Source of the DNA: Heliopora coerulea
Taxonomy: Eukaryota; Cnidaria; Anthozoa; Scleralcyonacea; Helioporidae
Reading direction: 5' to 3'
Assembly: GCA_030142905.1 (NCBI GenBank)
Contig: JASJOG010000057.1
Span: 434,501 to 498,500 of the forward strand
DNA: 64,000 bases
In this document: piece after piece, positions 10,553 to 21,200 of the stretch
Position numbering within the stretch: the stretch's first letter is position 1
Layout of the letters: each line of letters begins with the position of its first letter
The notes under the pieces: model-generated
What the model was told of the DNA's origin: nothing
The model's database searches: none
Seen by the model: the letters and a program-made list of their open reading frames with translations, nothing else
Translations under genes and position numbers: made by a program

Positions 10553-11335
10553 CTACACTTCTCCAGATGAAATTCCAGCCTTTGCCTCCATATTGACTAG
10601 TACATTGTAAGTTTTACACAGACACACTGAAACAGGACCTTCATCATCACCATCTGTGACCATGTCACTATATAAAGGAAAAGTTATAAAAACCAGTCCA
10701 TAAAAAACTTCATATTCTGAATTTTCCTGGAATCAATATTAAACAGGGTTCATACTGATGAAAGATCACAAAATTACAGGAGTTTTCCAGGGTAGCAAAG
10801 CTACTTTTCCAGGATCCAACCCCTAGTTTTCTTCTTTGGCAAAAAGAGCAAGAATGTAATCTTCCTTATGACAACAGTACAACATTATTTTGTTGGTTTC
10901 AATATAAGAATTAAGCAATAATGAACTCACGACTCGATTAAATTTGGATTTGACAGAAAAGCATGGACAAAAGCAAACAAATCTATTTTGTGTATGCAAA
11001 AAGGAACTTTTGTGAATGTACGAATTGGCAGGTCTGGATTATCCAGGTTCAAATTCTTTACAAAATTCCAGGAGAATTACAGGAGTACCCAGAAAACAGC
11101 TGTTTTTCCAGGAGTTTTCCAGGGCCCTGGTAAGAACCGTATTAAGGGCTGAGAGCGACTGAGGTGCCGGTGAACACAAGCTAAATTGTACTCGAAAAAA
11201 TCGTTTATACATTACCAAACTTATAAAAAAGTAATCGCTTACCTCCTCTTCAATAGATTCAGAAATGTAATGAAAATCGTCCTCCTACTTTTCCAAATAC
11301 AGCAGTTTTAGTGAGCCAACTTTGGTTTTCGCCAT
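10553..11335 (-). CDS. Possible small minus-strand gene (two candidate exons, unresolved)
   Basis: On the minus strand a segment at about 11335-11243 reads ATGGCGAAAACC.. and ends at a good donor (GAG|gtaagc). A second segment, 10667-10553, follows a convincing acceptor (tccttttatatag-like) and encodes DMVTDGDDEGPVSVCLCK.. to a TAG stop. A possible poly(A) signal lies near 10165. The segments do not join cleanly: the ATG frame meets a TAG at 11287-11285, and the frame that splices in phase with exon 2 lacks an upstream ATG. Exon 1 may be 5' UTR with translation starting at the ATG in exon 2 (36 residues), or this may be a decayed gene. I do not recognise the product. It lies beside an NRF-1/YY1-like promoter segment. 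Confidence 0.3.
10744..11141. mobile_element. hAT-like MITE ('CAGGGTTCATAC' ends)
   Basis: The left end CAGGGTTCATAC matches the inverted right end (GTAAGAACCGTA). Subterminal 'ttccagg/cctgg' blocks are repeated on both sides. The flanks both contain TATTAA, which could belong to an 8-bp duplication. No transposase frame is present, and the family assignment is tentative. Confidence 0.5.
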
Positions 11336-11376
11336 ATTGTTTCTAGTTGAAATGCACTGAGAAAACCCTCCAAGAC

Positions 11377-11400
11377 CATGGCGGATGCGCACATGCGCAG
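11377..11400. promoter_or_regulatory. NRF-1/YY1-like promoter motifs
   Basis: CCATGGCGG (YY1-like) is directly followed by TGCGCAcaTGCGCA (11386-11399), two NRF-1 half sites. The local sequence is GC-rich against AT-rich surroundings, suggesting a transcription start, possibly for the minus-strand candidate. A related inverted segment lies at 8940-9000. Confidence 0.4.
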
Positions 11401-12024
11401 TTAAAAAGGTGTGACAAGTTTCCTCGCCAGTGGGACTTCTGGTTAATTCTTTATTCTGTGTCATGGCTTTGTGGTTGGTTCGCTTTGAAAATTCGGGCAA
11501 CAGGCCTCAGCCCCCCAGTTGAAATCGGTCCCGTACGCTTATATGATTATTACAGAGAAAATATCGTTTGTCCGATCAGAGCATGCGTACGATGTTTGTT
11601 ATTTCGTAGCAACCGTGTGCACATCGGAATGTAATTGTTTTTTGGTCATGCACTTGCAACGTCTCAGTTCTTCGTACACCCTCCCATGTCCAGTTATTTA
11701 CGGACACACCCGTTTTGTGAATTGAATGTACCGAAATGTAGAGTAGATGAAACCACTACTGCAAAACTGAAATATCTTTGGAACGAGATGAGACATTAAG
11801 AAACAAAGGGTACCACTCTTTCACATTCAAAAGGCTTTTTTTTAAATTGAACTGACGATACTGTATTTTCTTGTGTTTGACTCCAGTGGAACTTCTCTGC
11901 AGTGCTTTTTAGTAGCCGAGATGAACCGGATTTTCTCGGGAAGGCTCGGATTCTGCCTTTAGTAGTACCCAGTCTCCATGTTCCCGAAAACGCAAATTGA
12001 GATCTGGAATGCCTACCTTGTAAA

Positions 12025-12421
12025 ATGTTCTTCAGCTCTGGTGCTAAGAAAGAACTCAACGAGTTACCCGAACCTGTTCGAAAGCGAATTAAGGCAACAG
12101 CTAAATATGCTAAGATTTGGTAAGGAAGTGTTTTACAACGTTCAGTTGTTCTTTGTGAATGATGTATATTATTATTATTATTCGTGTGTGTGAACATACC
12201 AATTGTATGAACGGGTGTTTTGCATGTAAATTAATGTCATTGTGGGCACTGCTGCCGTGTGGCGTACCAAGATAGCAAATATCAAAAAGTGCCGACTTAG
12301 CCCTAGTATTTAGCCTTGCACTGTGTCAAGCTCTCAGCTAACAAGCAATTTCTCTAAAATACAGTTCATCAGCACAACCCATGGACCCTTGATTTATATG
12401 TGTATGTATGTGTATGTATAT

Positions 12422-12469
<48 letters not shown>

Positions 12470-13839
12470 TATAAGAATGTGAATTTAAAAATTTGATTGA
12501 ATCAAATTAAAATTATGGTGGGTTCCCAGCATAAGTTTTAACAGAGGATTAGTAATTAAATATGATTTACAAGTATACATAGGCAGAGCTTTTGTTGAGT
12601 TGTTATTCTATTGAGACAGCTTCATCCACATCAATGCAGTCATGAATTTACTTAAAACTTAATAAATAAACCAAAGTAAGTTTAACAAAATATCCAATTT
12701 CAAAAATTTTTTGTTAGACAAATTTTCAAAATCCACCACCTTGTAATAGTACATATCCAGTTTTGTAGATTAACATCTCTGACGATCTTCACTCTGTTCT
12801 GGAAACTGAAATGTTGGACTTATACTTAAACAATAATTCAGATGAACATAGAACATTATTATGTATTGTACCATTGTTTTTTTGAAAAATCAGTCAATAT
12901 AATCCACTCTAATATTATATTTGCCATGGGATTGTTCAGTAAAATATACATACTTTTACCAACTTCCCAAAGAACTGACCAAAGGGAACTGAGGATAATG
13001 AGTCTTACCTGTGATAGTTGAGAGAGTATGCCAAGGTTCCAATTCCTTCATAACCATGATTACAATTTGTGAGATCTTGAGTTTATAATGCTTTTTTGTA
13101 GTTAGATATGCACTTGTTTGGAACATGTGATTATTTTAAAGATTAAAATGCCCATAAATGAATACCATGCTGATAAAACATGCAAAAATTGATTCTGCAT
13201 GCAGAAATAGATACTGAAGGTTGCCACTTTAAGTTAAAAATGAATATTAATGTTGTGTAAATGTAATGTGTCTGGTGAAGTTCTTATGAATGCAGTGTGT
13301 CTAAAATGAAAGACTTTATAAAGATAGCCAGTAAAATATGCTCATGTTTAAATTTTGATAACATTTAGCTGAAATTTTCCATGTAAATATGGGTTGTTAA
13401 CATTCTATGGATTTCAGAGCTAATAGCAAACATTATTTTAGGGCTTCTCCAACTGTTCAACTATAGTACTAAACAGTAATTATGTAATGAGATGTGAAAT
13501 AATCTGGCTCTAAATACCAGTCAGATATGTTTCACTTGACAAACCAAGACCCGATGTGACTAGAACCTGTATTTTGACAATACAGTATTTTCTTTTGGCA
13601 TTTTACGACTAGTTCTAAATATTCCACTCTCTAGTTTGTATTTAGGAATACAATTAGAACCTTGAATTGTTCATTAGATCATGTTGACACCTGTGATGGT
13701 TTCTTGTAGGACTGGCTTTGTACTTGTAGCAGCAGGAATCTTGTTTGCATCAAAGCCGTATTTGGATCGACTGCGTAGCCAAGATGAACTCAACAAAAGG
13801 CAAATGACCAGGCCTCGAGTTAAGAAAGAAGAAGAATGA
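12025..13839 (+). CDS. Small single-pass membrane protein, 74 residues (unnamed)
   Basis: Exon 1 (12025-12119) and exon 2 (13710-13839) join in phase 2 across a GT..AG intron. The ATG follows an in-frame TAA immediately upstream, so the start is fixed. The protein has a basic amphipathic N-terminus (MFFSSGAKKELNELPEPVRKR), one predicted transmembrane helix (TGFVLVAAGILFA, about residues 33-45), then KPYLDRLRSQDELNKRQM and a charged KKEEE tail. This resembles small mitochondrial inner-membrane or complex-assembly proteins in size and layout, but I do not recognise a family and assign no function. The clean splice sites and frame make it a real gene in my view. A SMIM- or PIGBOS-type protein is possible but unsupported by any motif. 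Confidence 0.7.
12120..13709. other. Intron of the small membrane-protein gene
   Basis: AT-rich intron of 1,590 bp with a pure (TA)n microsatellite at about 12431-12466. I see no other gene or repeat of note in it. Confidence 0.7.
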
Positions 13840-15228
13840 ACACCTCCATGGCAACCGAGAGAGGACCAAAAAACTCGGATTGTATTTTTAAACGATCTTG
13901 TAATCGACTGTGCGGCCTAGACTGCAAAATGCCTGAAATTACTTTGTGTCCTAGGTCACAAACGTAAGGATTCCTTATGCAAAACGTTGGATGAACCAAT
14001 ATCCGAGCGTTCTTGGTCAATACTATAAGACAACTCCCTTTTAAAAATTCACCACTGCTGTCTGAGTTGAGCTTTGAGACTTGGCAGGTGTTCTGTTGCG
14101 TGCTATCTGGGAGGTCATCGATAGTATTGTATAAAATTTTTATCAGTTGTCTTGTACCCAAAGAAATTGATGGTCTACTAATCTCACAAAAAAAAAGCGA
14201 AAAGAAAAACGCGACGAAACTCAACAATTACACTGTCACAACATAGACATAAAATCTAAATTCGGTTTAGTTTGGAAGAGAATTAGCATTCCTTCTTGCC
14301 ACAATTTTTCTACGGTTCTTTCATCACCAGCTGAGATAAAAGAAAGATCAACACCGTTGGAAAAGATAGACCCACATAACGCCACGTCTTTGAAAGTAAA
14401 AACAAGTGTGGGCCATTTTGAGACCAGATTATGAGCAAAATTATGGCGACCCACGTTTGATAGCGGTTGAAACCTTTGACCGTTGAAAGATAGCGACGCC
14501 CACATGTTCCGTCTAGTTGTAAAGGAAATGTCAAAAAACAGTCTTATGTAATCAAGTACCACTTAGGCATTAAGCTATTAATTTTTTATTCGTAAATGCA
14601 CCGCGTTGTTGGCATTGTCCGCGGAAAACAAACCCGAAAGAGTATTATAAATTAATTTCTGTTCGGAACAGTTTTATTTGCAAAAGGGGAAAAAATTGTA
14701 AGTTGCTTCTAATTCTCCTGTCAATTGGCTTGAACCAAGAATATAAGTTCCTGTCAAGTTGACCTTCCAATGTGGTTGGCAGTTTTTAAGTATTGGCTTA
14801 GGGAACGAATTCTTGAATCAGTCAAGCTTATTTTTGACCGACGATGGTTTAACTTGTACTAAATATTTTATGATTCCAATGGCGCTACGGTAGTTCACGA
14901 AATTGCTATTTTGACCGGAACAATTTCGTTTTTCCGTTCGTCGTTTTATGTATCAGTTACAGGCGTAGGTTACAGCTCATCTGGGCAGTTTTAAAACAGG
15001 CGTCTTGCGTGTTGTATGAATTTTGCATTCGGACTGTTTCATCCTTGCAAATAAGTCGGAAAAATGGATTATGGGTTGCATGGGAGTTGCGGATGTGATA
15101 GGAAAAGGACCCTTGGCATGGTGACCCAATGGGAAGTGAGCTTCGCGGCAGGTCTTTTCAAATATGCCTTTGAATAATTCAAAATACTTATATATACAAA
15201 TTGAGGAAAACATTTGCAAACATGAAAT
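13840..15228. other. Intergenic between the small membrane-protein gene and PLC beta
   Basis: Holds the 3' UTR of the upstream gene and the PLC beta 5' flank. Two minus-strand open frames (13820-14227 and 14236-14562) look weakly protein-like but have neither ATG/splice support nor a recognisable family. Confidence 0.5.
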
Positions 15229-18200
15229 ATGGCTAGTGGAGGAATATATGCAGAAACTTTAGAATTGCCAAAGGTTCCAGAAAGTATAGTCAATGGAGGA
15301 AGTTTCATTAAATGGGACGATGTAAGTATTGTGTTTCCACTCGAGGTCGGTTTGGTGTATACCGGTGAGATTCACTTGGAAGTTGCCACGAAGCTTTATC
15401 TAGAACAAGGCCATTTTAATAAATGTTTAAACGTTCTTTTGTTGGAAGTTACAAGTAGGCTTTCGTTATCTAACCAGGCCAAACCAAACTGGAATACCTC
15501 GGTCGCTTTCGAAAGGAAAAAAATTCGCCAGTTGTCATTTTTGTTTCGTTTGTTTTAATTTATGTGGATAACAGGTTCTTTGGTCAAGGTATCTATTCAC
15601 AGTTGACCTTATTCTCTGTAACCATGATCGTAAAACTTGTTGTGTCGACTGAATATCCTGCTGAAAGCTAAGAAAACACAGCCTAAGATCTTTATCTGTC
15701 CTACTGAAGGAAGGAAACTAAATCCTTGTTCTGGTTTATTTTTCAAATAGGATTCTGGAACCGCACAATCGTGCATCGTGAAAATCGACCCCTCTGGGAA
15801 TGTGTTATTCTGGAAGCATGAAGATAAGTCCGTAAGCTACCTTCCAAGTATTAACCAATTTGACATGTCTTGAATTTACGAATTTAACGCTACACTTATC
15901 CTTTAAAACCTCAAGTAATGTCACCCAAGTTAAAGGCAAAAACAATTCTGTTACAATGTCGACAAACCACATGTATTACATGAACTTCTTGTGTTGTTTA
16001 GGAAACTGAGTTACTTGATGTTGTTCAAATTCGAGATGTTAGAACTGGAAAATACGCTCGTATGCCCAAGGTAAGTCTGAATCGAGCTTTGTAAGTGGGT
16101 AAAGGAGGATTTCACCTGGAACTCTCCGACGTAGGCAAGTAGTTGATAAAATCTGTTCGGTTTATCCAAATATATAGCGGAGACATGTATTAGAAATTGG
16201 AAGCGAAATCGCCTTCATAGAACGAAATTTTTCATGTTTTGGCCGTCAGATGCATTAATTGCCTCGTTTTAAAAGCTCAATTCTCTATTCCTGCAGTGAG
16301 TAAAAGTTAAGACGAAGCCTGTTGTAATCTATCGCTGTGTTTCTACGTTATGTCAATGACATTGTGCTTTTTATCACTTGACTCTCAGGGGGTCGACGTG
16401 CAAAGACTGCGGAGTACAAATTTGAAATGCAGATTTTCGATAAAAATCCTGCGGCGATGGACACTGTGTTAGTTATTTCTTCAGGTTCGAAGAGAACATT
16501 ACGAAGCCTTTCTCGTTAGTTGCTTTTGTACGTTGTGGTATTAGTCGCTTGTAGTTTCGAAACCTCCAAACGTTTGACCTCCATTTCTATGACCTGCCAG
16601 TTCAATGGTTTCAGATTTTAAAAAAATACTTAACAATTAAAAAGAACAGAAAGCGGAAACGGAATTACAAGACGAAGTTTCGGCTTCCCGGTGTACCGCA
16701 ATCAGTACTTTCCAAATTCGCTCTATGAAAATCGAAGTCACGTAGGCTCATTGAATCTCACTTAATCATGTCTTCTGAACGAGTTAGGTTGTTATTAAAG
16801 ACAAAATCATTTCAGGAGACGCTGTTTTAATTTCCTCGCTTGATATAAATTGGAACAATTGATTACACAAAACAATAATTTTCAGACAAAACTGTACAAC
16901 TGGGTCGTGCGAAACCTTCGTACAGGCCAAACAATGCTTCCCGGGAAAGTTGATGAATATGTCTAGTCTCTCATTCGTTCACTGATCTCTCATGTAAACA
17001 CGCTCTCAGTTGTGTTTGCTCAAGTCATATTTATCCCTCGCAAGCTGTCGGTGAAAATCCACCTGCTGTCTTAATAGTACATATTTTTGTCGATTGTTTT
17101 ACTATAAATGTGTAGCAACTGTTGGGCAGATGCGGATGGTGAAATAGAACAACCCATTGAGGAGCTATTAGCGGAGGAAAGGCCTTAGTGTGAGAGCTTC
17201 AAAGGAAGTAAAGGAAATTCAAGTATGCTCAGTTTAGGGGTAGGATTTGGAGGGACCATCAGAAGGCCCCACTTTCAGTGCTTTGGACCTACTGTGCAAG
17301 TTAGCATGCCATGGTCAAATGAGGGTTAGAAATTGGAATTTTAATCCGAAACAAGGCAGGTGTCTGGGGACATGGCTGTACTCTCTCACCCCAGTTTTGT
17401 GACTGAAAATGACATAAGTTAAAATTTAATGCCAAAATAAAAGTCACAATATCAACAAGTAGAGATACATGTTAATTATGGAATGTATTCTGTGGCTTTT
17501 TGACTACATTCAGTGAACTTTTTATAGTCCATAACACAGATTAAATTTTTTTGCTTTGGAAAAATAAAAGGACCAGTATCACAGTACATCAACACATGTT
17601 CATTATTGAATGTATTTTTCCTTGGAATATCCATGATTAAAAACTGCATTTTCACACATAAAAGCATCATACAATTAACAAATATTATTTTTGGAAAAAT
17701 ACAATGGACAGTATAATGGTGTTTAGACATAAATTAAGCATACCAAAAATTAACTCATTCCAGCATGATGTCTCAACCCCCTGATGGGTAAAATTTTTCA
17801 GGCATTCCTTAGTTAATTCTTTAAGGACTGTTTCCACTCAGTGTAAAAAGTCCTGTGAGTGACAGTTCTATTGTGGACAATAATACTAACAATACTTTTT
17901 GCTGGTAGCTTTAATTTTACGTCTAAGCACTGCCAAAATAGAGTCTGATAGATCCAGAACTTATGAACATGTGGTCAGCTGAATGTTGTTTAACCCATTA
18001 AGGGACAAGGACATGCTTTAGTATTTTACTCTGGTTAATGCCCAGTGGTTTTACTTGTTACAGAGACAACCCCTGGGTGTTAAAGGGTTAATTGGAATTG
18101 GAGTCAACTTTCACCAGACATTTTGCTGCTACTGATATTAGCCAATCAACTCAAAGAACAACATTGCGCATGCAACTTTTTACACCCAGTGGAAATCAGC

Positions 18201-21200
18201 CTTGATGCTCAGGACTTGTTCCTTTGATGAGTAAAATCATCTAGCATTAGTCAGAGTAAAATACTTAATTGTGCCCTTGCCCCTTAATGGGTTAATTGAG
18301 ATAGTTATAATGTTTGGTTTCCTGGCATGATGATTTCCTTGGATGAGTAAAATTATTTGGTGTTAACTAGAGTAAAATACAGACCTGCCAACTCATATGG
18401 TTGTGTCATATTGCACCGCTGAATTTTTTCATTGATCTTAAGTTCTCACAATTTAGCATTTATATTTCATACAATTTTTAAAGAAAGTTCACGTGTAAAA
18501 CTTATTGTTCCTCAACCTTTCAAAGAGCATGATTGATGGAAAAAAATGACCAAAGTAATGTCAAAAAAAGAAACATTTATTGACCATTGTAATTACATGA
18601 CCTAATCACTGATTTAGTGATGGTAGCTTATAATGAGAAATTCTGGGTGGCCTGTGATCCTTTCTGTGAAGTTTCACTGAAACAAAGCAAATGATAAAAC
18701 AAAAATCCTGTCCTTCTTGACGTCTTGCAAAAATTTTCAAGACATTTAGTCCAATCTGCAGATTTCTTGGACAAAAAATGTTAAATATTAAGAGTGTTGT
18801 TCTTAAGAAGTTGGCAGGCCTAAAAAGAACAGGAGACTCATGCATCCTGCAGTGTAAAAGTTAAGTGTGAGTGAGAGAATTGTTTTTGAAGGACATGGAA
18901 CAGCAGATGTGTGGGTGTAAATATAGGGGATTTTTTTGAATTGAAATTGTATGAAAAATTGTTGTAAATCAGAGGATTGACAAATGTTGCTTACCAACAG
19001 AATCATCTGAATTCATGTGTTTGAACAAACTTGATCCCTGATAATTGAGCATAGCACAGCATGTCGAATTTTTGGCACTCCAGGATGCTTTAACATTTTG
19101 TAAGAACATCAGATTCTATAACTGTGTAGTGCCATGGTCTGAGTTAGTCCAGCTGAGCATAACTAAAATTAGATATCATACGAAAGGCTTGTACAGTAGG
19201 ATACTGGATTTCTTTGTTTTGCAAAGAGAAAAAAACTAATCAAAGCTCTTTGTTGATATTATAATATGTTTCTGGGCAGACAAATACTCCACAAAGAGCC
19301 TCTTTAATTATTAGCCTCCACAAATTGCCTGGATTTATGTTGGCCACAACAAAGAGTCTGTATTTATACTGGCCACAACACAGAGTCTCTATTTATACTG
19401 GTCTCCACCTAGAACTATCCCCTCAAATGTTTCAGCTTGAATTCTAAAGATGGTTTCCAAAGGAATTGTGGAACCTACAGTATTAAGATCTGCCATTGCC
19501 CATTACATGTTCCTTTGGCTGGCCACAGTTTATGCTTTGATGTTGTACGTGTTTAAAGGTACACCTTATCACAATAAGTTTATCTGTGTTTTTGTTTATG
19601 CCATCTCATTGGTTGCTGACAAAAGATAACATTATTTTAATATTTTAATATTGTGTTTTGATACTTAACTCATCAAGGGGCAGGGCTTATCCCCTTGACA
19701 AGTAAAATTGTCTGGGATTAGCTGGAGTAAAATTATAAAGTGTGTCCTTGATCCTTAATGCCTTAAACTTGCTCTTTGTTTTAAATCATTCACTTTTCCA
19801 ACTGTTTATGGAATCAGAAATAGGATACAACATCTTTAATTAAAGGGGGTATGAATTTCAAAGCTGGAACCATAGCTTTTAAAAAAATTTAGTAAAAATT
19901 GTTTTTGTTCATATTTTTGTTCTACATCTAAGCACTGCCAAACTGGAATTTGTGTTTGTCCAGGACTTTTGACAGTGACTTCAGGTGAATTTTGTTCAAT
20001 GGGGTATGTTGTTTAGCTTTGATGATAATGTGAAAAATGCATGGCTCTACATTAAACCACAACTCTTAGCGAACTCAAATTAACCCAAGCTGAAAAACGT
20101 TTCACATATTATTGTGAATTAATTAGGTTTGAGCTGTCTCTTTACCATGTATAATCTTTTTGAAGCTATATCTTCCTATCTTTTGATCAACATACGTTTT
20201 GAGCACATACCTAAAGAATTATTATCAAGTGTATAAATTGCCATCTTTTTTGGTAGGATCAATCATATTTTGTGATTAAATCCTGCTTTTAAACCCCACC
20301 ACTTACAAAACTTATAAGGAATTTTGAGAAGACTTATAATCATGTTGATAAAGATGAAGATAATTGTTATAATTACCTTAACAACAATGAAAACCGTTAT
20401 GAAAGTGATGACGACCATGATAATTATAGCAATAATGATAATGAATCAATAATAATAATTACAGATAATAGTGATAATAACTGATAACAGTAATGGAATA
20501 ATCATAACCAAAGCAATGATGATGAACATAATAATGATGATGATGAAAGCATATTAATATTAAAATTTTATTTCTTTAATTTTGTAGAAAGCTATCTTGT
20601 TTTAACCCTCTACACCTACTACAGACATCACCAGCTTCCAGGGGGGTTAAGAACAACAATGGGGATCAGAAGTACGTTCCCCCAACTGTTTTAAAGTACT
20701 CTTTTCTGTAAACAGACCATTCCCAATGACGATTTGTGGTCAAAAAGTATCTATTTGATGGTGTCCTCTCCGTATGCAAACCCTTCCCCGAAGGTTTGTG
20801 GCCCCCTACTCTATCTTGCTTTCAAAACGCTCCTTTCCTTTTCTGAGCAAACTCGTCTGTCATTAACCATACTTAACCACTAGGTTTATCTTTAAAATTT
20901 TACTTGGAACGCCCAACCTCATTCAGTAACCCTTAACTGATGGGATTCTCAAGGTTTACGGCCTAAATCTTGAACAGATATCAAGACCTGTACCAAATGT
21001 GTCGCTAGTAGTAATTCTAACTTCCTTTTTCCACGTTTTTTACCTCGTGCAATACTTACGCTAACATTTTTTAATCCCGAGACAGGATTCCAAAGTAAAA
21101 GAACTCATCAAGTCCAAGCTGTCATCCAGCGATGCTTTCGAAGATCATTTTATCACTGTGGTGTACGGTCCAAATATGGTGGATGTATATTCCATCAACT

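Larger units (their letters stand above)
7382..12024. other. Intergenic between EHD and the small membrane-protein gene
   Basis: Contains the EHD 3' UTR (to about 7865), a 'GAGCGAAGGCCCTTCG' repeat (8659-8692), two inverted promoter-like segments (8870-9080 and 11290-11490), a TTAA MITE (9854-9966), a hAT-like MITE (10744-11141) and a possible minus-strand small gene (10553-11335). I see no other confident coding region. Confidence 0.6.
16071..21085. other. PLC beta intron 3 (about 5 kb)
   Basis: Contains several TTAA MITEs (17990-18091, 18200-18377, 19665-19766), a degenerate GAT/AAT-rich block (20330-20545), and two short coding-looking segments after acceptor-like sites (16885-16967 and 17116-17189) that I could not join into a gene. 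Confidence 0.6.

Noticed and set aside
14236..14562. 108-codon minus-strand frame downstream of the small membrane-protein gene
   Set aside because: Starts with GTG after an in-frame stop, lacks a pyrimidine-rich acceptor, and matches no family I know; kept as a note only.
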